Counted from the first letter of the stretch, positions 53,043 to 61,456 are shown. The stretch is DNA of 64,000 nucleotides from Chryseobacterium elymi (GCF_003385495.1 NZ_QNUH01000003.1:186001-250000); one strand, 5' to 3'. Notes: generated by a model from the sequence alone, not told the origin. Translations and numbers: made by a program.

Positions 53043-54443
53043 CTATCTTCTTTTAGGAAATATATACTCCGGAACCTTTACTATTGAAATTAGAACGGCA
53101 AAAAGACAGATAATATTAACAGCCAAAGCGGTGGAAAAAGCATTACGATACTGCTGTTCTGAAGGTTTCGTTCCCAGGAAATAGTAAAAGATGCTTCCTA
53201 TCACAATAATTCCGATTATCGCAGCCGTCTGCTGAAAAGTGTTATAAACTCCCGAAGCATTTCCGGCAAGTGTTTGCGGAAGTTCTGACAGGGCAATATT
53301 GGCCAATGAAGGAATAATAGACCCAACACCTAAACCATGAAAAAACAATAACAGACAGAGCATAAAAAAAGAAGTTTCTGTATCAAATAAAAAAATCTGC
53401 AGAAGAAGAACAGCTATAATTAAGCCCAACCCAGTAACTAAGAATGTTTTGCCATACCGTAGAATAAGCTTTGTCGAAAACAGAGAAGCCAGGATAAAAC
53501 CCAATCCCTGGAAAACAATAATTTCACCTGCATCCATTGACCCGATATGCAGCCCATCCTGAAAAAACAACGAGAGAATATAAAAATAAGAATCCAGCAT
53601 TATAAAGAAAAAAGAAACTGCCAAAATACCCAGATTGAAATTTTTATAGCTAAATAAATTGAAATCAATCAGATAAGATCTCCCTTTTTTTAACCTCATT
53701 CTTTGGTTTTTTTGAAAAAAAATTAAAATGAGTATTGAAATCAGCGTCATTATTATACTTTTAACCTGTACTCCCTGATGTTCAGACATGGTAAGCGCGT
53801 ACGTAAAACAAAAAAGCCCTGCAGCCAATAACATCACACCAAAAAAATCGAATGTGTTTTTTTCAGTTGAAGTTTTAGATTCATTTAATATTTTTTGACT
53901 GAAAAATATAGCAAGAATACATACAGGAATATTGATGAGAAAAATAAGTCTCCAGGATTCCTGCATCACAGTTACTGACGAAAAATAGCCGCCTAAAAAC
54001 TGCCCCAGAACGGTTCCCGCACCAATCGTAATTCCATACCAGCTCATTGCTTTTGTTCTTTCTTCATGTCCAACAAACAGGACCTGTATCATCGACAAGA
54101 CCTGTGGAGACATGAATGCTGCACTGATTCCCTGAATAAAACGGGAGATGACAAGAAGTACTGCACCAGATGAAATCCCGCAAACAATAGAGCTCATCAT
54201 AAAAAACAGCAAACCCATCATAAAAATTTTTTTCCTCCCATACAAATCCCCAAGTCTTCCTCCAGTGATCAGAAATGAAGCAAAACCAATTAGATAAGAC
54301 GCAATCATCAGCTGCATTTCTCCGTTGGAAGCATGAAGATCTCGCTGGATTGACGGAATGGACACATTAATGATAAAAATATCCATAATCGTAAGCAATT
54401 GACCGGACAATATAACTATCAGTTTCAAATATTTAACATTCAT
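53043..54443 (-). CDS. MFS drug transporter, DHA2 (14-helix) family
   Basis: The protein has 466 residues with about 14 membrane helices. DHA2 features are the N-terminal MDIFIINVSIPSIQRDL (helix 1), SYLIGFASFLITGGRLGDLYGRKK (motif A, read in parts) and GITIGAGTVLGQFLGGYF (motif C-like antiporter motif). It exports drugs or other hydrophobic compounds by proton exchange. The gene lies 38 bases downstream of a TetR gene on the same strand, and both have a similar palindrome before the start, so TetR control is likely. Confidence 0.9.
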   Translation of the reverse strand: MNVKYLKLIVILSGQLLTIMDIFIINVSIPSIQRDLHASNGEMQLMIASYLIGFASFLITGGRLGDLYGRKKIFMMGLLFFMMSSIVCGISSGAVLLVISRFIQGISAAFMSPQVLSMIQVLFVGHEERTKAMSWYGITIGAGTVLGQFLGGYFSSVTVMQESWRLIFLINIPVCILAIFFSQKILNESKTSTEKNTFDFFGVMLLAAGLFCFTYALTMSEHQGVQVKSIIMTLISILILIFFQKNQRMRLKKGRSYLIDFNLFSYKNFNLGILAVSFFFIMLDSYFYILSLFFQDGLHIGSMDAGEIIVFQGLGFILASLFSTKLILRYGKTFLVTGLGLIIAVLLLQIFLFDTETSFFMLCLLLFFHGLGVGSIIPSLANIALSELPQTLAGNASGVYNTFQQTAAIIGIIVIGSIFYYFLGTKPSEQQYRNAFSTALAVNIICLFAVLISIVKVPEYIFPKRR

Positions 54444-54449
54444 TTTTAT

Positions 54450-54463
54450 ATAGATATATCTAT
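54450..54463. promoter_or_regulatory. Palindrome ATAGATATATCTAT before the MFS gene
   Basis: A perfect 14-base palindrome seven bases before the MFS start. Its TAGATA/TATCTA half-sites match those in the larger palindrome before tetR, so it is a second likely TetR operator. Confidence 0.6.
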
Positions 54464-54481
54464 TTATAAATAAGTAAATGA

Positions 54482-55042
54482 TTAAGGCATCTGAGCCTCA
54501 ATCATTTTTTGAATTTGATCAAAAGAATCTGAATTTTTATTGATCATAGATGTTACTACAGCTCCTTCTATCAGCAGGAAAATATTTTCTGTAACCAGAT
54601 CTTCATCAATATTTTCATTTTCTGCATAATCATCGACCAGTTTTCTGATCATTTCTTTCTGTTTCAGTTTGTGCTGTCTTACAAAGCCCGAAACTGTCGG
54701 GTTGCTGTCTCCTACCTCCGCAACAATTTTGATGAAATGGCAGCCTGCGAATTTTGATGATAACTGCATTTTTTTACGGTAATCAACCAATGAAAATATC
54801 TTTTCTCTTGGTCCGGAAACTTTTGCAGAATGCTCTTCAAAACTCTTGAACCATTCGAATTCTTCTTTGACAAGATAAGCCTGAAGAAGATCATTCTTGG
54901 ATGAGAAGTGGTTGTACAATGAACCTATTGCAATATCAGCTTCAGCAATAATCTGGTTGATTCCAGTTGAATTGAAACCTTGCCTGTAAAAAAGATCTGA
55001 GGCTACTCTGATAATTCTTTCCCGTACTTTTTCCTTTTTCAT
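54482..55042 (-). CDS. TetR/AcrR-family transcriptional repressor
   Basis: The protein has 186 residues. The N-terminal HTH is typical: RIIRVASDLFYRQGFNSTGI, then EADIAIGSLYNHFSSKNDLL. The ligand domain is helical (FVRQHKLKQKEMIRKL). It lies just upstream of an MFS drug transporter on the same strand. A perfect 10-bp inverted repeat precedes its own start, which suggests autoregulation. Confidence 0.92.
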   Translation of the reverse strand: MKKEKVRERIIRVASDLFYRQGFNSTGINQIIAEADIAIGSLYNHFSSKNDLLQAYLVKEEFEWFKSFEEHSAKVSGPREKIFSLVDYRKKMQLSSKFAGCHFIKIVAEVGDSNPTVSGFVRQHKLKQKEMIRKLVDDYAENENIDEDLVTENIFLLIEGAVVTSMINKNSDSFDQIQKMIEAQMP

Positions 55043-55067
55043 CTGAAAATTTTTACAAATATATATA

Positions 55068-55091
55068 AAAATAGATAAGTCTATCTATTTT
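55068..55091. promoter_or_regulatory. TetR operator candidate: AAAATAGATA-AGTC-TATCTATTTT
   Basis: A perfect 10-bp inverted repeat with a four-base centre lies 25 bases upstream of the tetR start. The half-site TAGATA is shared with the site before the MFS gene. Confidence 0.75.
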
Positions 55092-55325
55092 AATTTGCAT
55101 AACTGCAAAAGAGATATAATTTTAGAACCAGAATAAAAATAAAAGCAATAGTTGAAATTTTTATCAAAAAACACTGAAAATATGGATATGTTATAGCAGA
55201 CCTTAATAAAACAGAATAGCTTTTTCATAAAAAAACATTATATTATAAATAATTCTCTGCATAACATTTTTAGTTTTAGTCCCTACATATTTTGTATCTT
55301 TAGTTGCCGCTTTACAAAAAAAACT

Positions 55326-55964
55326 ATGTGGTATACAGCAATGGCAGAAGAACTTTATTTTATCAAAACCAATCCCAATATTGCCAAAATCAATTTGTAC
55401 AATAAACTTTGCCGTGAGGAAGAAAATATCATAAACTTTCTTCAGGATGATGCCAAAGTAAGTCTTGAGATCATCAAAAATAAGGTAAAAAATTCTGTAG
55501 AAAATCTTTCTAAAGATGAGCTTTCAAGTATTTTCACATGGTTCAGCAGTGCCTATCCGACTGACCCGGAAGAAGTCAAAACCCAGCTTTTTATTCATGG
55601 ACTTGACCTTTTTTATGAAATCCCGAAAGAAGAAAATGTAAAAACGTTTCAGGAAATGCTTTCAGGGTATGAAAAGTATTCCAAACAGAATCTGAATTTC
55701 ATGGTAGATTCCCAGAATTTCAATCAATTCCTTGTTTATGGATTGTTTTACACAGATATTTCTTTAAAAGAGAAAGGGAACTGTACGGTTCTTTCACATT
55801 ATTTAAAAGCTGATTATCCTTCACTCTATGCTCTGGCAGAGGATCAGTTTCAGAAGAACGGATCTCATCAGAATTACGATCCTGCTCTGCAGCGCTATTT
55901 CGGAGAACTTTACGACCTTACCAAATTTTACAAGGGATCAATTATTCAGCTTCACACCTTATAG
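55326..55964 (+). CDS. Hypothetical protein
   Basis: The protein has 212 residues, acidic and helical. A helix-rich first part (INLYNKLCREEENIINFLQD) is followed by LKEKGNCTVLSHYLKADYPS and a basic end. No signal peptide or membrane helix is seen. It resembles no family I can name. It is the first of four plus-strand genes with short gaps. Confidence 0.55.
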   Translation: MWYTAMAEELYFIKTNPNIAKINLYNKLCREEENIINFLQDDAKVSLEIIKNKVKNSVENLSKDELSSIFTWFSSAYPTDPEEVKTQLFIHGLDLFYEIPKEENVKTFQEMLSGYEKYSKQNLNFMVDSQNFNQFLVYGLFYTDISLKEKGNCTVLSHYLKADYPSLYALAEDQFQKNGSHQNYDPALQRYFGELYDLTKFYKGSIIQLHTL

Positions 55965-56030
55965 CTCCGTTTTGTATTCAGTATAGTCATTGAGCTATAA
56001 ATGTCTGAATAATTTTATGAATCTATCAAT

Positions 56031-56297
56031 ATGAGCAGAAAAGAAGAATTCCAGGTGATCTTTAAAGGCTTCCAGAAAAATAATATTTTTAGAAATAATG
56101 TTCCTGATTTTATCCTGAAAAGCCTCACTACTCAAATATTTATTATAGCTGACAACTGGATCATCCATAACAGCCTTGCTTTTAAACTCAATAAAGATGA
56201 AGCAGTCAATCATTACGTTGATCCAGATGGACCTGTTCCATTGCTTACCGAAGAACAGCAGAACCTTTATGAACAAAAATACATACTCGAATCATGA
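56031..56297 (+). CDS. Hypothetical small protein
   Basis: The protein has 88 residues (MSRKEEFQVIFKGFQKNN, then FIIADNWIIHNSLAFKLNKD, ending YEQKYILES). No family is recognised. Its stop overlaps the start of the GNAT gene by four bases (ATGA), so the two are coupled and the small protein may act with the acetyltransferase. Confidence 0.6.
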   Translation: MSRKEEFQVIFKGFQKNNIFRNNVPDFILKSLTTQIFIIADNWIIHNSLAFKLNKDEAVNHYVDPDGPVPLLTEEQQNLYEQKYILES

Positions 56298-56758
56298 TGA
56301 TCAGAAAAGGTAATATCAACGATCTGACGGAGATGCGTAAACTTTTTACAGATACCATTACTTTTATCTGTAAAAATGACTACAATGGCGATCAGATCAA
56401 TGCCTGGAAATCCGGAGCGGAAAATGAGGAAAGATGGCTCCAGGTAATGAACAGTCAGTTGGTGATCATAGCGAAAATTAATGGACAGATGGCAGGATTC
56501 TGTACTTTAGATCACGGAAATTATATTGATCTGTTTTTCGTTCACAAGGATTTTCAGCAACGGGGAGTTGCCCGGAAAATGTATACTTTTATAGAACAGG
56601 AAGCTATAATCCGAAAGGAGAAGACACTTACTGCTAATGTAAGCAAAACGGCTAGATTCTTCTTTGAAAAGATGGATTTCAAAGTAGTCCAAGAGCAAAC
56701 CGTCCAGGTAAAAGGAATTGGACTTATCAACTATAAAATGGAAAAAGAACTGAATTAA
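56294..56758 (+). CDS. GNAT-family N-acetyltransferase
   Basis: The protein has 154 residues. IRKGNINDLTEMRKLF is the GNAT N-terminus, IAKINGQMAGFCTL is strand 4, and LFFVHKDFQQRGVARKMYTF (motif A, Q/R-x-x-G-x-A) binds acetyl-CoA. The substrate is unknown. It overlaps the upstream small gene by four bases and is followed by an AraC regulator gene 11 bases on. Confidence 0.9.
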   Translation: MMIRKGNINDLTEMRKLFTDTITFICKNDYNGDQINAWKSGAENEERWLQVMNSQLVIIAKINGQMAGFCTLDHGNYIDLFFVHKDFQQRGVARKMYTFIEQEAIIRKEKTLTANVSKTARFFFEKMDFKVVQEQTVQVKGIGLINYKMEKELN

Positions 56759-56769
56759 AGAACTGCAGT

Positions 56770-57591
56770 ATGCACCAATTACACCCCGAATATCATCAGC
56801 TAAAAATATCAGTTCCAAAAGAATTCGAAAACGTATTCACGCATTTTTACTACGCTAAAAACAATTCTTCACATCCTGTTACAAAAACTCTGCTCCCCTC
56901 CTACCAAACGATTATGCTGTTCTGCTTTGGAGAAAATGCTTTTATGACAACCCAGGAGCAAACCACTGTTGAAGTTAATCAGTGTATTGTTTTAGGGCCA
57001 GTACGCCAACCCATTGAATATACATTGCCGGCAGGAACTTCAATTCTTGTTGCCAATTTTAAGGATAATGCTTTTTACCGGTTCTTTGGACAAGCTGTGA
57101 TTTCCAGCCAGGGAATACATCCTGGTAAGCTTTTGCAGGACAATTGTTTTACGGAACTCTGGCATCAGATCTCCGTTTTACCTTCTCCGGAAGAAAAAGT
57201 CAATTATATTCTACACTTCTGCAAGCCTTACCTTCAGGATCAGGATGAAATAATCAGGCTTTTAAGCAATTTCGCAGACCATGGACTGAACCCCATCAAA
57301 ACCATTGCGGAACAGACCCGTCAGAGTGAAAGAAATATTCAGCTTAAACAGAAAGAACAGTTCGGATACTCTTCCAAAGAACTGGCACGTTACACTCGTT
57401 TTCTGAAAGCAATTATGATCATTGAAAAAGAACTGGAAAGCAACAAAAAGATTGAATGGTTCAGTATCATTGATGAATGCGGTTATTTCGATCAGAGCCA
57501 GCTTATCCACGATTTTAAACACTTTATTAATATTTCTCCATCCCAATATTTAAAATTTCAGAAAGATATCTGCCGCTCCGGTTCAGAATAA
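56770..57591 (+). CDS. AraC-family transcriptional regulator
   Basis: The protein has 273 residues. The N-terminal 150 are a beta-rich sensory domain (TIMLFCFGENAFMTTQEQTT, then IVLGPVRQPIEYTLPAGTS). The C-terminal AraC domain (about 175-270) has TIAEQTRQSERNIQLKQKEQ and DECGYFDQSQLIHDFKHFIN, the second HTH. It lies between a GNAT gene and an NAD(P)H oxidoreductase and may control either. Confidence 0.85.
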   Translation: MHQLHPEYHQLKISVPKEFENVFTHFYYAKNNSSHPVTKTLLPSYQTIMLFCFGENAFMTTQEQTTVEVNQCIVLGPVRQPIEYTLPAGTSILVANFKDNAFYRFFGQAVISSQGIHPGKLLQDNCFTELWHQISVLPSPEEKVNYILHFCKPYLQDQDEIIRLLSNFADHGLNPIKTIAEQTRQSERNIQLKQKEQFGYSSKELARYTRFLKAIMIIEKELESNKKIEWFSIIDECGYFDQSQLIHDFKHFINISPSQYLKFQKDICRSGSE

Positions 57592-57633
57592 CTCTATTTC
57601 GTTTTCTTACAATTTTTGCTGTTTTTGCTGTTC

Positions 57634-57641
57634 TACATTTG
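57634..57641 (+). promoter_or_regulatory. -7 box TACATTTG of the oxidoreductase gene
   Basis: Exact TAnnTTTG match 25 bases before the ATG at 57667, preceded by two TTTTTGCTG direct repeats at 57613-57631. Confidence 0.6.
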
Positions 57642-57666
57642 TCTCATAATTTAAATACTAAAAACA

Positions 57667-58257
57667 ATGAGACATTTAATCATTTATGCCCATCCCAATG
57701 AAAAAAGCCTGAACAACCATCTGCTTCAAACTGTTATTGAAAATCTGGAGAGAGGCAATCACGAGATAGAAATAAGAGATCTGAACACAATAGGATTTGA
57801 TCCTGTCTTCTCGTTGGAAGATATGCAGGGCCAGATGGCGGGAAAAGTTTCGGATGATATAAAGACGGAGCAGGATTATATTTCATGGGCAGAGCAGATT
57901 ACCTTTATTTATCCGATCTGGTGGACCGGAATGCCGGCTATTATGAAAGGCTACATCGACCGTGTTTTCAGTTATGGTTTCGCTTACCGCTATGACCGGG
58001 GCGTACAGAAAGGGCTTTTGAAGGGCAAAAAAGCAGTGATCATCAATACCCACGGAAAATCCCATGAAGAGTATGAGAAGATGGGAATGGATAAAGCTCT
58101 TTCTCTTACCTCGGATAATGGAATTTTCCTGTACAGCGGTTTTGAAATCATCCAACACTTCTTTTTTGACAAAGCAGATAAAGCTTCTCCTGAAAAAGTG
58201 GAAATATGGAAAATGCAGATCCGAAGTACATATTCACAGTCGATTTTTAACCTTTAA
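57667..58257 (+). CDS. NAD(P)H-dependent oxidoreductase, flavodoxin-like (KefF/MdaB type)
   Basis: The protein has 196 residues. RHLIIYAHPNEKSLNNHLLQ is the FMN loop; ITFIYPIWWTGMPAIMKGYI is the second flavin-binding segment. The family reduces quinones and azo dyes. It is a distant paralog of the 42251 gene. The AraC gene upstream is on the same strand but has its own spacer with this -7 box, so separate transcription is possible. Confidence 0.9.
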   Translation: MRHLIIYAHPNEKSLNNHLLQTVIENLERGNHEIEIRDLNTIGFDPVFSLEDMQGQMAGKVSDDIKTEQDYISWAEQITFIYPIWWTGMPAIMKGYIDRVFSYGFAYRYDRGVQKGLLKGKKAVIINTHGKSHEEYEKMGMDKALSLTSDNGIFLYSGFEIIQHFFFDKADKASPEKVEIWKMQIRSTYSQSIFNL

Positions 58258-58309
58258 ATTTCTACGGATTACCTTTCTCGCTCACCGGCCTCGGAAGCTA
58301 GAGCGTTAA

Positions 58310-58490
58310 AAAAATTAAAATTTGATCCGTTAAAAAATTCCCACTATCTGAGTGCGGGCAGCATATCCAACTGAAACGGTTACAGCAAATCCGCACGAGT
58401 TTTGGGGATTTTAGGATCAAATTTTAATTTTTAGCGAAAGATTCCAGCCTTGAATTTTTGGTTCATTTTGTTTCAAGACAAAAGAACTCA
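58310..58490. repeat. Long structured hairpin element, 19-bp arms
   Basis: AAAAATTAAAATTTGATCC (58310-58328) is repeated in exact reverse complement at 58414-58432, with 85 bases between. Inside, AATTCCC/GGGGATT and GTGCGG/CCGCAC can pair, so one long imperfect hairpin results. It is followed by GCCTTGAATTTTTGGTTC and CAAGACAAAAGAACT, from memory a recurring motif in Chryseobacterium spacers. No gene is seen from 58258 to 58750. Confidence 0.7.
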
Positions 58491-58710
58491 TGAAATAATA
58501 AATCATTAAATACGCATTATTTATAATAATTCTTTATTTTGCTTATGTGGGATTTATGGCATAGAATTGGCTTCAGAAGCGATAAATAAAATTGTTTTGA
58601 AACCTTTATTTTAGACCATTAAGATTGATAAACTGTTAAGAACAGTAAGTTTTTTGATAAATAGCTTAAACTGATATGGAACTTTACAGCAGATCTTAAT
58701 GGTTTAAATA

Positions 58711-58742
58711 TTGGAACCAATAACAAAAAAATTTTACATTTG
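58711..58742 (+). promoter_or_regulatory. Promoter of the tyrS leader
   Basis: TTG (58711-58713), 21 bases, then TACATTTG (58735-58742), an exact -7 match. The start should fall near 58748, almost at the leader ATG (58751). Confidence 0.75.
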
Positions 58743-58750
58743 TATTATTG

Positions 58751-58846
58751 ATGAAACATTTAAACAGCATATTGCGTCTTCCTTTTTTCACTGAGTATTA
58801 TTCCCCGGCGAACCGTTCGGGAAGACTTTCTATATCTGTGATTTAA
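58751..58846 (+). CDS. Tyrosine-containing leader peptide of tyrS (31 residues)
   Basis: The frame reads MKHLNSILRLPFFTEYYSPA then NRSGRLSISVI and a TAA stop. It holds two adjacent Tyr codons (TATTAT at 58796-58801) and two adjacent Phe codons just before. It starts right after a strong promoter, has no family, and is followed within 28 bases by a strong terminator and then tyrS. These are the hallmarks of an attenuator leader peptide: slow translation at the Tyr codons should alter the folding of the RNA that follows. Confidence 0.75.
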   Translation: MKHLNSILRLPFFTEYYSPANRSGRLSISVI

Positions 58847-58901
58847 CAAGAATAACATAACGATATATAGAGCCCGGACAATGTGTCCGGGCTTTTTTTT
58901 G
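58801..58901 (+). promoter_or_regulatory. Tyrosine attenuator: competing RNA hairpins before tyrS
   Basis: Four segments can be read. Segment 1 (TTCCCCGG, 58801-58808) pairs with segment 2 (CCG...CGGGAA within 58813-58822). Segment 2 (GTTCGGG, 58815-58821) can instead pair over seven bases, one of them G-U, with segment 3 (CCCGGAC, 58873-58879), the left arm of the terminator. Segment 3 pairs with segment 4 (GTCCGGG) to form the terminator. The Tyr codons touch segment 1, so a ribosome stalled there would free segment 2 to block termination. Confidence 0.7.
58872..58900 (+). terminator. Terminator between leader peptide and tyrS
   Basis: A 9-bp stem GCCCGGACA / TGTCCGGGC with a short loop is followed by eight T residues; it ends 20 bases before the tyrS ATG. 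Confidence 0.93.
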
Positions 58902-58919
58902 TTTTAAAACTAAATAAAT

Positions 58920-60119
58920 ATGATCAGTACACTACAAGAAAACGCAGCCATCATTCTTCCGGAAAACGGATTGGAACAGAAACTGAAACAGGCTGAAAAG
59001 GAAAACAGAAAATTAATTATCAAGCTGGGCTTTGATCCTACTGCTCCGGATTTGCATCTGGGACATGCTGTCGTGCTTAAAAAGCTGAAACAGTTCCAGG
59101 ACCTGGGACATCAGATTGTGATTGTGGTTGGAAGCTTTACAGCCAGAATCGGTGATCCGACAGGAAAGAACAAAGCCCGGAAACCTTTAAGTGCTGAAGA
59201 TGTTGAGCATAATGCACAAACGTATATCAATCAGCTCTCAAAGATTATTGATGTGGAAAAAACTAAAATTGTCTTTAATTCTGACTGGCTGAATGCTCTT
59301 AGTTTTCCGGAAGTCATTCAGCTGATGTCAAAGGTAACCGTAGCCCAACTGATGCACCGGAATGATTTCAATAAAAGGTTCACGGAAAACACTCCGATTG
59401 CGATGCATGAGCTTGTGTATCCTATCCTCCAGGGCTTCGATTCTGTACAGATTGAATGTGATATTGAGATGGGCGGAACGGACCAGCTTTTCAACTGTAC
59501 CATGGGAAGACAGCTTCAGGAAGCCCACCAGATGCCGGCACAGACTGTAATGTGCATGCCTCTGCTTAAAGGTCTTGACGGCAAAGAAAAAATGAGCAAA
59601 TCACTGAATAATATTATCGGGCTGACGGATGAACCGAATGAGATGTTTGGAAAAACCATGTCTATCCCGGATAGTCTTATTGATGAATTTATTGAGCTTA
59701 CTTCTGATTTTTCTACCGAGGAAAAGGAAGATTTACAATTAAAATTACAAAACGGCGAAAACCCGATGAATATTAAGAAACTGATCGCTAAAAATATCAT
59801 TACCCAATACCATGACCATACAGCAGCAGAGCTTGTAGAAGAATTTTTCAGCAGCCAGTTTCAAAGCAAGAATTCTGAAGAAAAAGTCTATGAACCTGTT
59901 TCTCTAGCTTCACTTCATCATAGAAAAAAGCTGATAACATTGGTAGAACTCTGCAGTCAGTTAAAAAGTGACCTAAGCAAATCGGCGGTCCGAAGAATGA
60001 TCCAAAGCGGAGGCATTCAGATTAATCATATCAAAATAACGAACCCTGATGAAGAGATTGAATTACTTCCACAGACAAAAGTAAAAATCGGAAGAAGAGA
60101 TTTTTTTGAACTCGTTTAA
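58920..60119 (+). CDS. tyrS: Tyrosyl-tRNA synthetase
   Basis: The protein has 399 residues. Class I motifs are DLHLGHAVVLKKL (HIGH-type, about 45) and KEKMSKSLNNIIGL (KMSKS, about 225), and the C-terminal S4-like RNA-binding domain ends the protein (AVRRMIQSGGIQINHIKI). LRKLIIKLGFDPTAP-like KLIIKLGFDPTAPDL is the bacterial TyrRS N-terminus. It charges tRNA-Tyr. It is preceded by a leader peptide and terminator, so its expression should depend on charged tRNA-Tyr. Confidence 0.96.
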   Translation: MISTLQENAAIILPENGLEQKLKQAEKENRKLIIKLGFDPTAPDLHLGHAVVLKKLKQFQDLGHQIVIVVGSFTARIGDPTGKNKARKPLSAEDVEHNAQTYINQLSKIIDVEKTKIVFNSDWLNALSFPEVIQLMSKVTVAQLMHRNDFNKRFTENTPIAMHELVYPILQGFDSVQIECDIEMGGTDQLFNCTMGRQLQEAHQMPAQTVMCMPLLKGLDGKEKMSKSLNNIIGLTDEPNEMFGKTMSIPDSLIDEFIELTSDFSTEEKEDLQLKLQNGENPMNIKKLIAKNIITQYHDHTAAELVEEFFSSQFQSKNSEEKVYEPVSLASLHHRKKLITLVELCSQLKSDLSKSAVRRMIQSGGIQINHIKITNPDEEIELLPQTKVKIGRRDFFELV

Positions 60120-60170
60120 ATCTTCCGATTCTTGAGGTAATTTTCAATATATTCGTTTCATTAAATAAAA

Positions 60171-60695
60171 ATGATGAGCTATTTTATGGTCGATATTGAA
60201 TCGGATGGCCCGATTCCCGGAGATTTTTCGATGATCTGCTTCGGAGCAGTTCTTGTGAATGAGGAACTGGATACTACGTTCTACGGAAAACTGAAACCTG
60301 TTTCAGAAAAATTCAATCCGGATGCTTTGGCTGTTTCCGGTTTCAGCAGGGAGGAAACGATGAGTTTTGATGATCCCGGGAAAGTCATGACAGAATTTGA
60401 AGAATGGATTAAAGAAAATTCTAAAGGAAGACCCATTTTCATCAGTGACAACAACGGTTTCGACTGGATGTTCATCTGCTGGTACTTTCATCATTTTACC
60501 GGGAAAAATCCTTTCGGTTATTCATCAAGAAGACTGTCTGATCTGTATTGCGGACTGGAAAAAGACACTTTCGCCCAGTGGAAACATCTCCGTAAAACAG
60601 AACACACGCATCATCCTGTAGACGATGCAAAAGGAAATGCCGAAGTTTTACTGTATATGAAAAAAGAAATGGGATTAAAGATCGCGCTAAAATAA
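60171..60695 (+). CDS. DEDD-type 3'-5' exonuclease
   Basis: The protein has 174 residues. The motifs are Exo I YFMVDIESDGPIPGDFSMI (D, E), Exo II DNNGFDWMFICWYF (D) and Exo III HHPVDDAKGNAEVL (H-x4-D). These are in the right order and spacing for the DnaQ/RNase T-like superfamily. It could act on RNA or on single-stranded DNA. It follows tyrS by 52 bases with no terminator between. An alternative start one codon in (60174) is equally possible. Confidence 0.85.
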   Translation: MMSYFMVDIESDGPIPGDFSMICFGAVLVNEELDTTFYGKLKPVSEKFNPDALAVSGFSREETMSFDDPGKVMTEFEEWIKENSKGRPIFISDNNGFDWMFICWYFHHFTGKNPFGYSSRRLSDLYCGLEKDTFAQWKHLRKTEHTHHPVDDAKGNAEVLLYMKKEMGLKIALK

Positions 60696-60735
60696 GATCA
60701 CCTTATTGCTCAAAACCGGATCTAAAAAACAACTT

Positions 60736-61188
60736 ATGAACATGACGATCACCTATAGAAAAGCCTCAGAAAACGACATTGATTATCTTCTTGATTTAAG
60801 AACGAAAACCATGAATCCGCATTACACCGATTCCAGTCTCCCGACGGATAGAGAAACAACACTTCAGAGAATTCTTTATCAGTTTGAAAAAGCCAATATC
60901 ATTCTTTTGAATAATGAACCTGTCGGATTATTAAAAATCAACAGAGCTGAGGATAAAACAGAAGTTCTGCAGCTTCAGATAGACCCTAGCCAACAAGGGA
61001 AAGGACTTGGAAAAATAATTTTAACAGATATTCTGAAGGAAGCATCCGCAGAAGAAAAAACAGTCTCATTAAGTGTCTTAAAAACCAATAAGGCCCAAAA
61101 CTTATATAAAAGTTTAGGCTTTAAAGTTGTGGATGAGGATGAGCATTCTTATTTTATGGAATTTCAAGGTGGCTTTAGATTAGTTTAA
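60736..61188 (+). CDS. GNAT-family N-acetyltransferase
   Basis: The start is ATG 60736 (MNMTITYRKASENDIDYL), giving 150 residues; an upstream TTG frame adds nothing. Motif A is LQLQIDPSQQGKGLGKIIL (Q-x-x-G-x-G), and SVLKTNKAQNLYKSLGFKVVD is the usual C-terminal part. The substrate is unknown. It follows the exonuclease by 40 bases on the same strand. Confidence 0.9.
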   Translation: MNMTITYRKASENDIDYLLDLRTKTMNPHYTDSSLPTDRETTLQRILYQFEKANIILLNNEPVGLLKINRAEDKTEVLQLQIDPSQQGKGLGKIILTDILKEASAEEKTVSLSVLKTNKAQNLYKSLGFKVVDEDEHSYFMEFQGGFRLV

Positions 61189-61210
61189 CCACAATAGCCT
61201 CAGAAGTTTT

Positions 61211-61289
61211 TAAACACTTAAGTTATTTTTAAGCTAAATACTTGGTGGATAAGAAGTACACATAAGTTCTCAAAAATCAAAGATTTTTA
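61211..61289. repeat. 80-bp direct repeat, copy 1
   Basis: AAACACTTAAGTTATTTTTA... to ...AAAGATTTTT. It matches copy 2 (61374-61456) over about 80 bases with scattered differences; GTGGATAAGAAGTA is the best conserved block. Confidence 0.75.
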
Positions 61290-61373
61290 TACTGGATAAT
61301 ATGCGCAAACATCCGTGAAAATCTGTATAATCCGTGGTTAAAAAATATCAACCACAAAAGTCACAAAAGATAT

Positions 61374-61456
61374 TAAACACTTAAGTGATTTTTTAAGTTA
61401 AATACTTTGTGGATAAGAAGTATGCCTAAGTTTCTGAAAAATCGGTAGATTTTTTA
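61374..61456. repeat. 80-bp direct repeat, copy 2
   Basis: Same order as copy 1 (AAACACTTAAGTGATTTTTT, then AATACTTTGTGGATAAGAAG). The last bases run into the stop of the kinase gene (61454). Between the copies lies an imperfect GTGGTT...AACCAC hairpin (61334-61355). Confidence 0.75.
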
